Assembly: GCA_016716385.1 (NCBI GenBank)
Contig: JADJWL010000016.1
Coordinates: 1 to 64,000 of the forward strand
DNA from: Bryobacterales bacterium
GTDB lineage: Bacteria > Acidobacteriota > Terriglobia > Bryobacterales > Bryobacteraceae
Reading direction: 5' to 3'
Length of the DNA: 64,000 nt
Below are positions 15,656 to 23,212 of the stretch, in pieces. The position numbers were made by a program, and so were the translations under genes. How positions within the stretch are numbered: position 1 is the first letter of the stretch; the number at the start of each line of letters is the position of its first letter. The notes under the pieces were generated by a model that was not told the DNA's origin, made no database searches, and was given only the letters and a program-made list of their open reading frames with translations.

Positions 15656-17040
15656 TACGCCTCTTCCAGGTCTTCGTTCCCGTTGGAGTCCTGGCGCTCG
15701 TCGTCTCCGAGTTCCTGATCGCGGCCGCCAGCTTCCTGTTCGGCACGTACCTGGTGCTCGGCATCGAGTTCGAATCGTACCTCCTGCTCGAACAGGGCTG
15801 GCTGCGCATCGCCATCGTAGTCGGCTCAATCATGCTGTCGATGCACTTCGTGGACCTCTATCCCCGGTACCACGTGCGCTCGCGGTCGAGTCTTCTGCAG
15901 GACCTGTGCCAGGTCATCGGGCTGGCGCTGCTGGCGCAGGGCTTGGTTTCTTACGCCTTGCCTCCCGTGCGCCTCGGCCGCGGCATTATGCTCGTGGGCA
16001 GCCTGGTTGCCCTTGCGTCGCTCTTCCTGTGGCGGCTGTTCTACAGCTCGTTCGTCGGAGACCGGATGGCCCGCCAGCGCCTCCTCTTCGTGGGCGCCAA
16101 TCCGATTGTCCTCGAAGTGGCCGGACACATCGCGAAGCAGCCGCACCTCGGCCTGTCGATCGCCGGCTACCTCCTCGATCAGCCCGCCACGGATGAGTTG
16201 CCCGGCGGACCGGTGCTGGGCTCGGTCAACGACGTGCGGAGGGTCGCGCACGAGATCCAGCCCGCACGCATCGTCGTCGGTCTCTCTGAGCGGCGGAACC
16301 GCATGCCGGTCAACGATTTGCTCGATCTGCGCCTGGCCGGCTTCTCGATCGAAGAGGCGGGAACAACCTACGAAATGGTGTCAGGCCGCGTCTGCACGAA
16401 AGAACTGCGACCGAGCCACCTGATCTTCTCCGGCGCTCTCGCGCCCCGCCAGGGCCAGATCTCCCTGCAGCAGACGATCAATCTCGTCGTCTCGCTGACA
16501 GGAACGGCGCTTGCGCTTCCCGTCATGGCGCTGGTGGCTGTCGCCGTCCGGGTGACGTCACCCGGACCGGTCCTGTTCCGGCAAACGCGCGTGGGGCTCA
16601 ACGGCCGGAACTTCACGCTGTACAAGTTCCGTTCGATGCGCGCCGACGCCGAAGCCGAAACGGGCGCTGTCTGGGCATCCCGGAACGACCCCCGCGTCAC
16701 GCCGATCGGGCGGTGGCTCCGCATTCTCCGCCTCGACGAGCTGCCACAGTTCTTCAACGTGCTCCGGGGAGACATGTCCCTGGTCGGACCACGCCCGGAA
16801 CGGCCCGAGTTCGTGGAAACGCTCTCCGAACTCATCCCGTTTTACCGCCAGCGGCTCGCGGTCAAGCCGGGCATCACGGGATGGGCGCAGATCAACTACA
16901 AGTATGGCGATACCGTGGAAGATACGATCCACAAGCTCGAGTACGATCTCTACTACATCAAGAACATCTCGCCGAGCCTGGATGCCTACATCATCTTTCA
17001 GACGCTAAAGACGATCGTCCTGTCGCGCGGCGCTCAATAA
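15652..17040 (+). CDS. Polyprenyl glycosylphosphotransferase (exopolysaccharide initiation)
   Basis: 462 residues from ATG 15652, coupled to carB. The N-terminal half has about four hydrophobic segments and a CoA-binding-like/NAD-fold region (LLFVGANPIVLEVAGHI). The C-terminal 200 residues form the bacterial sugar transferase domain: RQTRVGLNGRNFTLYKFRSM, RLDELPQFFNVLRGDMSLVG and KPGITGWAQINYKYG. The tail DTVEDTIHKLEYDLYYIKN matches the branch seen in PEP-CTERM/exosortase-linked EPS systems. It transfers a sugar phosphate from a UDP-sugar to undecaprenyl phosphate in the membrane. No other EPS gene is adjacent. Its end overlaps the convergent symporter gene by 36 bases. Confidence 0.9.
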   Translation: MIRLFQVFVPVGVLALVVSEFLIAAASFLFGTYLVLGIEFESYLLLEQGWLRIAIVVGSIMLSMHFVDLYPRYHVRSRSSLLQDLCQVIGLALLAQGLVSYALPPVRLGRGIMLVGSLVALASLFLWRLFYSSFVGDRMARQRLLFVGANPIVLEVAGHIAKQPHLGLSIAGYLLDQPATDELPGGPVLGSVNDVRRVAHEIQPARIVVGLSERRNRMPVNDLLDLRLAGFSIEEAGTTYEMVSGRVCTKELRPSHLIFSGALAPRQGQISLQQTINLVVSLTGTALALPVMALVAVAVRVTSPGPVLFRQTRVGLNGRNFTLYKFRSMRADAEAETGAVWASRNDPRVTPIGRWLRILRLDELPQFFNVLRGDMSLVGPRPERPEFVETLSELIPFYRQRLAVKPGITGWAQINYKYGDTVEDTIHKLEYDLYYIKNISPSLDAYIIFQTLKTIVLSRGAQ

Positions 17041-18660
17041 GAAGCCCGTAACCACGGTGGCCGCGCAGCCGGCCACGTTGTACCAGAGAAACGAGACGCC
17101 GCTCAGGTGCGCCGCGACAATCGCCGCTTCGCCGGCGAGCATCCCCACGAAGGCCCCCGTGCCCCGGACCTTCGGAAAGAAGAACGCGAGCGTGAACACA
17201 CCCAGCAGCGAACCGTAGAACAGCGACCCCAGCATGTTCACCGCTTCGATCAACGATCCGAGGTTGCGGGCGTAGCCGGCGAACGCCACGGCATAGAAGC
17301 CCCAGAACGCAGTCGCGGCCCGCGAGGCGATTAAATAGTGGCGGTCCGAAGCGTTCTTGAAGACGTGGCGCTTGTACAAATCGATCACAGTGACCGTCGC
17401 CAGCGAGTTGATCTCCGCCGAGATCGTCGACATGGCGGCGGCGAAGATCGCTGCCACGATCAGCCCAACGGCGCCGATCGGTAAGTAAGTGGTGACGAAG
17501 CTGAGAAAGATGTAGTTCGTGTCGTTGAAGCCCTTCTCCACGCGCTCGCCGGTATCGCGCCGCAGTGTGTCGAACGTGCGCTGTGCTTCGTTGTAGCGCG
17601 CCGTGAGCGCGGCTTCGTCGCCGTTCCCACGGCCCGCCAGTAACGCGCGCGCGGCTTCGCGGCGCTCTCCGGCAGCGCGCTCATACTGCGCGGCGACCGC
17701 CGGATAATCCGCCTGGCGTTCCATCTGCGTGAGCGCCGCCGGGCGAAACAGAATCGGAGGCGGCTGGAAGATGTAGAACACGAACACAAGCGCGCCAACC
17801 AGGAGGATGAAGAACTGCATGGGCAGCTTGGCCACGGCGTTGAAGAGCAGGCTGAAACGACTCTGCGCGATGGACCGGCCCGTGAGATAGCGCTGCACCT
17901 GGGATTGATCGCAGCCGAAGTACGCCAGCGCGAGAAACATGCCGCCGAAGAGGCCGCTCCAAACGTTGTAGCGATTCTCCCAGTCGAAGCTGAAGTCGAC
18001 CGCGTTGAGGCGTCCGGCCTTGCCGGCGAGGTAGAGAGCGTCACCGAAGGTCACGTCGGCGGGCAGCAGAGCCACCACCATGACCAGCGCCAGCACCACC
18101 CCGGCCATCAGCACGACCATCTGCTGCACGTCGGTCCAGGTGACGGCCTGAATGCCTCCGGCCACCGTGTAGCCGATGACCATGAGGCCCATGATGAGCG
18201 TGGTCACCTGGTCGCGCCAGCCGAAGATCACCCCGAGGACGATCGCCGGTGCATACAACGCCAGACCCACGGCCAGGCCGCGCTGGATCAGAAAGATGAT
18301 GCTGCCGAGCGCCCGGGTCTTGGCATCGAAGCGAACTTCGAGATACTCATACGCCGTATACACATTGGCGCGATGAAAGATGGGCACCGCCGTCGCCGAG
18401 AGGATCACCATCGCCACCGGCAGACCGAAATAGAACTGGACGAACCGCATGCCGTCGACATACGCCTGTCCCGTTGTCGAGATGAACGTGATCGCGCTGG
18501 CCTGTGTGGCCATGATGGAGAGCGCCATCGCGTACCACGGCATGGTCTTGCCGGCCAGCAGGTAACGATTGACGGTATTGCTGCCGCGACTGCGGTAGAG
18601 GCCGTAGGAAACGATGAAAGTCAGAGACCCGGCAAGAACGATCCAGTCCAGCGTATGCAT
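17005..18660 (-). CDS. Sodium:solute symporter (SSS family)
   Basis: 551 residues with about 13 hydrophobic helices. The conserved region AGGIQAVTWTDVQQMVVL and an N-terminal ATQASAITFISTTGQAYVDG are family signatures. A soluble, charged insertion of about 75 residues (near residues 310-390, RAAGERREAARALLAG) interrupts the transmembrane core. The substrate cannot be read from sequence. A 41-residue membrane peptide gene precedes it, as is common for this subgroup. Confidence 0.9.
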   Translation of the reverse strand: MHTLDWIVLAGSLTFIVSYGLYRSRGSNTVNRYLLAGKTMPWYAMALSIMATQASAITFISTTGQAYVDGMRFVQFYFGLPVAMVILSATAVPIFHRANVYTAYEYLEVRFDAKTRALGSIIFLIQRGLAVGLALYAPAIVLGVIFGWRDQVTTLIMGLMVIGYTVAGGIQAVTWTDVQQMVVLMAGVVLALVMVVALLPADVTFGDALYLAGKAGRLNAVDFSFDWENRYNVWSGLFGGMFLALAYFGCDQSQVQRYLTGRSIAQSRFSLLFNAVAKLPMQFFILLVGALVFVFYIFQPPPILFRPAALTQMERQADYPAVAAQYERAAGERREAARALLAGRGNGDEAALTARYNEAQRTFDTLRRDTGERVEKGFNDTNYIFLSFVTTYLPIGAVGLIVAAIFAAAMSTISAEINSLATVTVIDLYKRHVFKNASDRHYLIASRAATAFWGFYAVAFAGYARNLGSLIEAVNMLGSLFYGSLLGVFTLAFFFPKVRGTGAFVGMLAGEAAIVAAHLSGVSFLWYNVAGCAATVVTGFLLSAARQDDRL

Positions 18661-18681
18661 GGAAACCGTCCTGCCAGTCTA

Positions 18682-18807
18682 TCAGCGCCAGGCGAGGGTA
18701 AAGAACGAAAGGCCAAGGATGAAAAGGGCGAGGTAGAGGAGCACCACCATGTAGATCCGCTTCCAGGTTCCAAGGAACGGCGGTGGTTCGTCACGCTCGC
18801 CCGTCAT
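18682..18807 (-). CDS. Small single-span membrane protein (41 aa)
   Basis: A short frame from ATG 18807 encodes PPFLGTWKRIYMVVLLYLAL and continues with a hydrophobic stretch ending FFTLAWR. It has one predicted transmembrane helix preceded by an aromatic-basic segment. It starts 2 bases after the nuoB stop and ends 21 bases before the symporter. Similar tiny proteins precede SSS symporters in related genomes (from memory), so an accessory role is likely. Confidence 0.65.
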   Translation of the reverse strand: MTGERDEPPPFLGTWKRIYMVVLLYLALFILGLSFFTLAWR

Positions 18808-18809
18808 GA

Positions 18810-19364
18810 TCAGTCGAGGTTGAGAACCGCGCGCGTGGTGCCCGTCTGCTGCTCGATCTTCTTCTGCAACAGCATCAGAGCGTAGATCAACTGCTCGGGA
18901 CGGGGCGGACAACCCGGCACGAACACGTCGACCGGGATCACCTGGTTCACCGGAATCAGCGCGTAGTTGCTGAACACGCCGGTCGAGGTCGCGCAGGCGC
19001 CCATCGAGATGACCCATTTGGGTTCAGGCATCTGCTGGTAGAGATGCCGGACCACTGGAGCCATCTTGTTCGTGACGCGGCCGGCGATGATCATCAGGTC
19101 GGACTGCCGCGGGGATCCGCGGAAGACTTCGGCGCCGAAACGCGAGATATCGAAGCGCGCCGCCGACATCGCCATCATCTCGATGGCGCAGCAGGCGAGG
19201 CCGAACGTCATCGGCCAGATCGAATTCTTACGCGCCCAGTTGATCGCCTTGTCGACGGTCGTCGTGAGGATGTTCTCTCCGAGGCTCTCCTCGAAGCCGG
19301 TGTTGTCGATACGGTCAAACAGCTCCTGCGGGCCCGCAGCCAGGGGCAGCTTCAACTCGGACAT
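18810..19364 (-). CDS. nuoB: NADH-quinone oxidoreductase subunit B
   Basis: 184 residues from ATG 19364, with GGAGGA just upstream. Ligands of cluster N2 are visible: the tandem cysteines in FGLACCAIEMM, the Cys in VISMGACATSTGVF and the Cys in VFVPGCPPRPEQL. NuoB carries the terminal [4Fe-4S] of complex I. No other nuo gene lies in this window, so this copy is isolated from the usual operon. It sits ahead of a small membrane peptide and a sodium symporter. Confidence 0.95.
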   Translation of the reverse strand: MSELKLPLAAGPQELFDRIDNTGFEESLGENILTTTVDKAINWARKNSIWPMTFGLACCAIEMMAMSAARFDISRFGAEVFRGSPRQSDLMIIAGRVTNKMAPVVRHLYQQMPEPKWVISMGACATSTGVFSNYALIPVNQVIPVDVFVPGCPPRPEQLIYALMLLQKKIEQQTGTTRAVLNLD

Positions 19365-19384
19365 ATTCCTCCATTCTCGCACGG

Positions 19385-20671
19385 TCATGCGCCGGTAATC
19401 GGCACCGGCGGACGCGTCTTCCAGTTGCCCCGCGTGAAGTCCGGGAAGTCCACCGGCGCGCTGCGCTGGGCTACCGATTGGATGCTCAACGGCATGATGG
19501 CGCTCCAGACAGCAGTATCGTAGACGTCGATCGGCGTCTGAGTCCCCTGGCGGACGGCCTTGTAGAACTGGTGCAGCGTGATGTAGTCGGCGCCGCCGTG
19601 GCCGTGCTGCCGGGCCTTCTGTTCGAGATCCCGCCACAGGGGGTGCTCGTACTGCTTGTAGTAGGCTTCGGGATCTTCCCACTCGTGCGGCTTCGGACTG
19701 CGGTCCTCGAGGTAGATCTTGTCGAGGGTGCCGGAGTAGATGCCCTCGGTTCCCTGGACCCGTAGGATCAGATCGTACGGACGGGGTAGGACGGTGTCAT
19801 GATACAGCGTCACAGTGGCGCCGTTCTCGGAGCGGATCAGCGAGACATTCACGTCGCCCATGGCGTAGTCCCGCTTCGCGTTGTGATGGTCTTTGCCGTG
19901 GCGCTTCTCGACATAGTGACGCAAGCCGCGCGACTTGCTGCTCATGGACGTCATATAGGTGAAGCGGTCGCCTCGGTTGATGTCGAGCCACCAGCCGATG
20001 GGCCCGATCGGGTGTGTCGGGTAGATGTTGCCGTTTTTGGTCGCGGCGTGCATCCCACGCCACGTGATCTCGCCAGGTGTGCCGCGGCCGGGGCGCGCGA
20101 TAAAAGCGCCGCGGACGTCGTGCTGGTAGCCGCCCTCGCAGTGAATCACTTCGCCCAGCACACCCTGGCGGATCAGGTTCAGCACCATAAGCGCGTTGCG
20201 GAAGTAGCAGACGTTCTCGAGCATCATGCAAGGTTTGCCGGTCTCTTCAGAGACGCGCACCAGTTCCCAGCATTCCTCGATCGTGGTGGCGGCGGGCACT
20301 TCGGTCGCGGCGTACTTGCCGGACTTCATGGTCGCGACCGACATCGGCGTGTGGAGTTCCCACGGGCCGGCATTCACGATGGCATCGAGGTCGTCCCGTT
20401 CCACGAGGCGCTTCCAGTCGTCGACGCCGCGCAGGCCGTAGCTTTCGGGGCGCTTCCGGCCAGCCTTCTCGACCATGCCCAGGGCGCGTTCGAGGTGAGC
20501 CTCGTTGATATCGCAGACGGCGGGGACTTCGATCGTTCCGAGAGACAGCGTGGTCCGCAGCAGGCCCGTCCCGCGGTTGCCGACGCCGATGAATCCGACG
20601 CGCAGAGGCTTGTCCTGCGCCAGTGCCGCCCCCGCGGCCAGACCGAGAAACTCGCGGCGATTCCAGTTCAT
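19385..20671 (-). CDS. Gfo/Idh/MocA-family protein, GH109 glycosidase-like
   Basis: 428 residues. A short twin-arginine leader (NRREFLGLAAGAALA) suggests export. It is followed by the Rossmann motif RVGFIGVGNRGTGLL. The segments HPIGPIGWWLDINRGDRF, GHGGADYITLH and PIDVYDTAVWSAI match the GH109 branch, which uses NAD+ to hydrolyse alpha-N-acetylgalactosaminides. The substrate of this member is unknown. It overlaps the DapA-like gene by 4 bases and is the last gene of a coupled operon. Confidence 0.85.
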   Translation of the reverse strand: MNWNRREFLGLAAGAALAQDKPLRVGFIGVGNRGTGLLRTTLSLGTIEVPAVCDINEAHLERALGMVEKAGRKRPESYGLRGVDDWKRLVERDDLDAIVNAGPWELHTPMSVATMKSGKYAATEVPAATTIEECWELVRVSEETGKPCMMLENVCYFRNALMVLNLIRQGVLGEVIHCEGGYQHDVRGAFIARPGRGTPGEITWRGMHAATKNGNIYPTHPIGPIGWWLDINRGDRFTYMTSMSSKSRGLRHYVEKRHGKDHHNAKRDYAMGDVNVSLIRSENGATVTLYHDTVLPRPYDLILRVQGTEGIYSGTLDKIYLEDRSPKPHEWEDPEAYYKQYEHPLWRDLEQKARQHGHGGADYITLHQFYKAVRQGTQTPIDVYDTAVWSAIMPLSIQSVAQRSAPVDFPDFTRGNWKTRPPVPITGA

Positions 20672-21678
20672 GGCTTCAACCAGTCATCCAAATGCTGCCG
20701 CACGAACGCATCGTCGTTCAGGTGCGGGTAAGCCCGGTAGACACGGTCGATTTCCTCCATCTGACCGGGCGAGAGGTCTTCGCTGGGGTCGAGGCACCAG
20801 CGTCCAGCGAGCAGTCCCTGCCGCCGCAGCACCTCGTGGATGCCGGCGATGCAGCCGTGGAAGTGGTTGGCGGAATCGAAGAACGCGGCGTTGGCGTCGG
20901 TGACTTCGACGGCCAGCGTCAGCCACTCTTCCGACAGCGTGGCGGAATGAACGCGGTGCAGCAGCTCGACCGCCGCCTTGGTCCAGACAGCCCAGTGGCC
21001 GAGCAGGCCGCCCGTAATCCGGACGGAGGTTGCGCCGAAGCGGTACGGAGTCAGCAAGTCCGTCACGATCGTGTCGTCATTGCCTGTGTAGAGCGCGATG
21101 CTGTCCGCCCGGCCGGAGTCGGCCACGGCGCGCAAGACATCGATGGTCTGATAGCGGTTGAACGGCGCGATCTTGATGGCGATGACATTCTCGATTTCCG
21201 CGAAGCCGCGCCAGAATTCGTAGGGGAGCAGACGCCCGCCGACGGCGGGCTGGAGGTAGAAGCCGAACACTGGCAGGACAGCCGCCACTTCGCGGACATG
21301 CGCCAGCAGATCGGGAATCGTAGCGTCCCGCAGGGCCCCGAGGCTGAGCAGGACGGCGTCATAGCCCAGTTCGCGCGCCAGGACGGCTTCCCCGACAGCC
21401 TGGGCGGTGGCGCCGACGGCGCCCGCCACCATCACGGCTGCCCGGCCGCGCGCCTCGGCGGCCGCGAGTTCGAGCACGGGCCGGTACAGGCCGATTTTCG
21501 GATCGCGAATGGCGAACTGGGTCGTGTGAACGCCGACCGCCAGTCCACCCGCTCCGGCGGCGAGATAGTAGCGGGTCAGCGCGCGCTGACGGCGTTCGTC
21601 GAGTGTGCGCTCCGGCGTCAGCGCCAGCGGATGCGCCGGGATGACCAGACCCTTGCTGAGCGTGCCGCGAAGATTCAT
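20668..21678 (-). CDS. Dihydrodipicolinate synthase (DapA)-family aldolase
   Basis: 336 residues from ATG 21678, overlapping the upstream stop (TGATG). The TIM-barrel pattern of the DapA/NAL family is visible, with LAAGAGGLAVGVHTTQF near the start and FYLQPAVGG in the centre. The Schiff-base lysine is likely in NVIAIKIAPFNRYQT. The chain is divergent, so a role in lysine synthesis is unlikely; a sugar-acid aldolase or dehydratase fits the operon better. Substrate unknown. Confidence 0.8.
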   Translation of the reverse strand: MNLRGTLSKGLVIPAHPLALTPERTLDERRQRALTRYYLAAGAGGLAVGVHTTQFAIRDPKIGLYRPVLELAAAEARGRAAVMVAGAVGATAQAVGEAVLARELGYDAVLLSLGALRDATIPDLLAHVREVAAVLPVFGFYLQPAVGGRLLPYEFWRGFAEIENVIAIKIAPFNRYQTIDVLRAVADSGRADSIALYTGNDDTIVTDLLTPYRFGATSVRITGGLLGHWAVWTKAAVELLHRVHSATLSEEWLTLAVEVTDANAAFFDSANHFHGCIAGIHEVLRRQGLLAGRWCLDPSEDLSPGQMEEIDRVYRAYPHLNDDAFVRQHLDDWLKP

Positions 21679-22697
21679 CAGAACTTTCCGTCCCGCGTTT
21701 CGAAATGCGTCGGTTTGTTGTGCGTGGCGCCGCCCATGCCGATCCAGTGGGCGATCCATTCGATCATCTGGTCCAGAGACACCGTGGGGTATCCGAACAC
21801 GCGGAAGCAGCGCGCCGCGTTGTTCAACAGGGCGGCGGAGCCCTCCTGCCCTTCGAACTCGGGGTCGACCCCGAAGATCTCGCCGAAGCGGGCAGCGATC
21901 GAGCGGACGGAAGCCGTTTCCGGACCGGTCAGGTTCAGCACCAGCGGTGGCGCCTGGCACAGGGGAAAGCTGCGCAGGCAGATGGAGTTCGCATCGCCCT
22001 GCCAGATCACGTTGGCGGCGCCCATCGCCAGTTCCACAGGACGCCGCTCAAAGACCTTGAGGCCGATGTCGAGCAAGACGCCGTAGCGCAGGTCGATGGC
22101 GTAGTTCAGCCGCAGGATCACGCCGGGAGTTCCGTAGCGCGCGGAGAAGTGCTCGAACATGCGCTCGCGCCCCAAGGCTGACTGCGCGTACTCGCCGACC
22201 GGATCGACCGGGGTGGCTTCGGTGGCGCCGCCGCTCACGACCGGCACCAGCGGATAGACGTTCCCTGAGGAAAACGAAACAATGCGGGCATTGCGGTAGC
22301 GGTCCGCCACCATGCCGGGCAGGTAGGTGTTCATCGCCCAAGTGAGATGGGCGTTCTCAGTCGACCCGAACTTCCGTCCCGTCATGTAAATGACGTTTGG
22401 CGCGTCAGGCAAGCCAGCCAGAACGCCATCCTCCAGCAGGTCGGCGGCGATGGGTTCGACGCCGCATTCAGCGAGGAACTCCTGGGAGCCGGGAGTGGAG
22501 AAGCGGGCCACTCCGTAGATGCGCTTCTTCACGCCGGCGGCAGTGACGGCGCGGGCGGCGCGTCGGGCGAGGCTGGGACCCATCTTGCCGGCGACGCCGA
22601 GGATGACGATGTCGCCTTCCAGTTCGCGCATCGCCTCGACGTCGGCCTCATGGGGCCGGGAGAGAATTTCTTCGAGTTGTTCAACGGTTTGGATCAT
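21678..22697 (-). CDS. NAD-dependent epimerase/dehydratase (extended SDR)
   Basis: 339 residues. The nucleotide-binding motif is GDIVILGVAGKMGPSLARR (a GxxGxxG variant). VSFSSGNVYPL is the catalytic Ser strand and EYAQSALGRERMFEH replaces the usual YxxxK, with Tyr followed by a non-Lys residue at +4, so catalysis may be altered. A C-terminal substrate domain follows. It is coupled at both ends (ATGA with the kinase-like gene, TGATG with the DapA-like gene). Confidence 0.8.
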   Translation of the reverse strand: MIQTVEQLEEILSRPHEADVEAMRELEGDIVILGVAGKMGPSLARRAARAVTAAGVKKRIYGVARFSTPGSQEFLAECGVEPIAADLLEDGVLAGLPDAPNVIYMTGRKFGSTENAHLTWAMNTYLPGMVADRYRNARIVSFSSGNVYPLVPVVSGGATEATPVDPVGEYAQSALGRERMFEHFSARYGTPGVILRLNYAIDLRYGVLLDIGLKVFERRPVELAMGAANVIWQGDANSICLRSFPLCQAPPLVLNLTGPETASVRSIAARFGEIFGVDPEFEGQEGSAALLNNAARCFRVFGYPTVSLDQMIEWIAHWIGMGGATHNKPTHFETRDGKF

Positions 22698-23179
22698 CCG
22701 CGTTTATATCCGATCTTGCGCAGGAACCCGATGCGGGTGGCGACATCGGCTTCAGTCTCGACGCCTTTGGGGGAGGATCCATCGATGACACCGAGGATGC
22801 CGCGTCCCTGCTCCGTCGCCGCCACGACGACCTCGACCGGATTAGCCGTGGCGCAGAAAATGCCGCAGACCTCGGGCACGTCCTTGATCCGGCCCAGCAC
22901 GTTGATCGGGAATCCGTCGCGCAGAGCGATGAAGAACATGTGGCCCGCGCCGACGGCGGTGGCGTTGCGGACTGCGAGGTCAATCAGCGCCGCGTCATTG
23001 CCGTCGCGGCGGGTGAGGCACGGTCCGGACGCCTCATTGAAGGCGACACCGAAGCGGATTTGCGGCCCGGTGTTGACGATGGCCTCGTAGAGATCCTCGA
23101 CGGTCTTGATGAAGTGGGACTGGCCCAAGATAACGTTGACGCCTTCAGGAATTTCGAGGCGAACGGTCTTCAGTTCCAT
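22694..23179 (-). CDS. Adenosine-specific kinase family protein
   Basis: 161 residues, the family length. Characteristic segments are LGQSHFIKTVEDLYEAIV, FGVAFNEASGPCLTR and AGHMFFIALRDGFPINVL. Archaeal homologs bind adenosine and were named adenosine-specific kinases; function in bacteria is unproven. It is the first gene of a four-gene coupled operon. Its start lies 33 bases from the divergent RNase R start, so the promoters overlap. Confidence 0.85.
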   Translation of the reverse strand: MELKTVRLEIPEGVNVILGQSHFIKTVEDLYEAIVNTGPQIRFGVAFNEASGPCLTRRDGNDAALIDLAVRNATAVGAGHMFFIALRDGFPINVLGRIKDVPEVCGIFCATANPVEVVVAATEQGRGILGVIDGSSPKGVETEADVATRIGFLRKIGYKRG

Positions 23180-23212
23180 AGCGATCTTTCAGCATACGAC
23201 AATGGAGAACGC

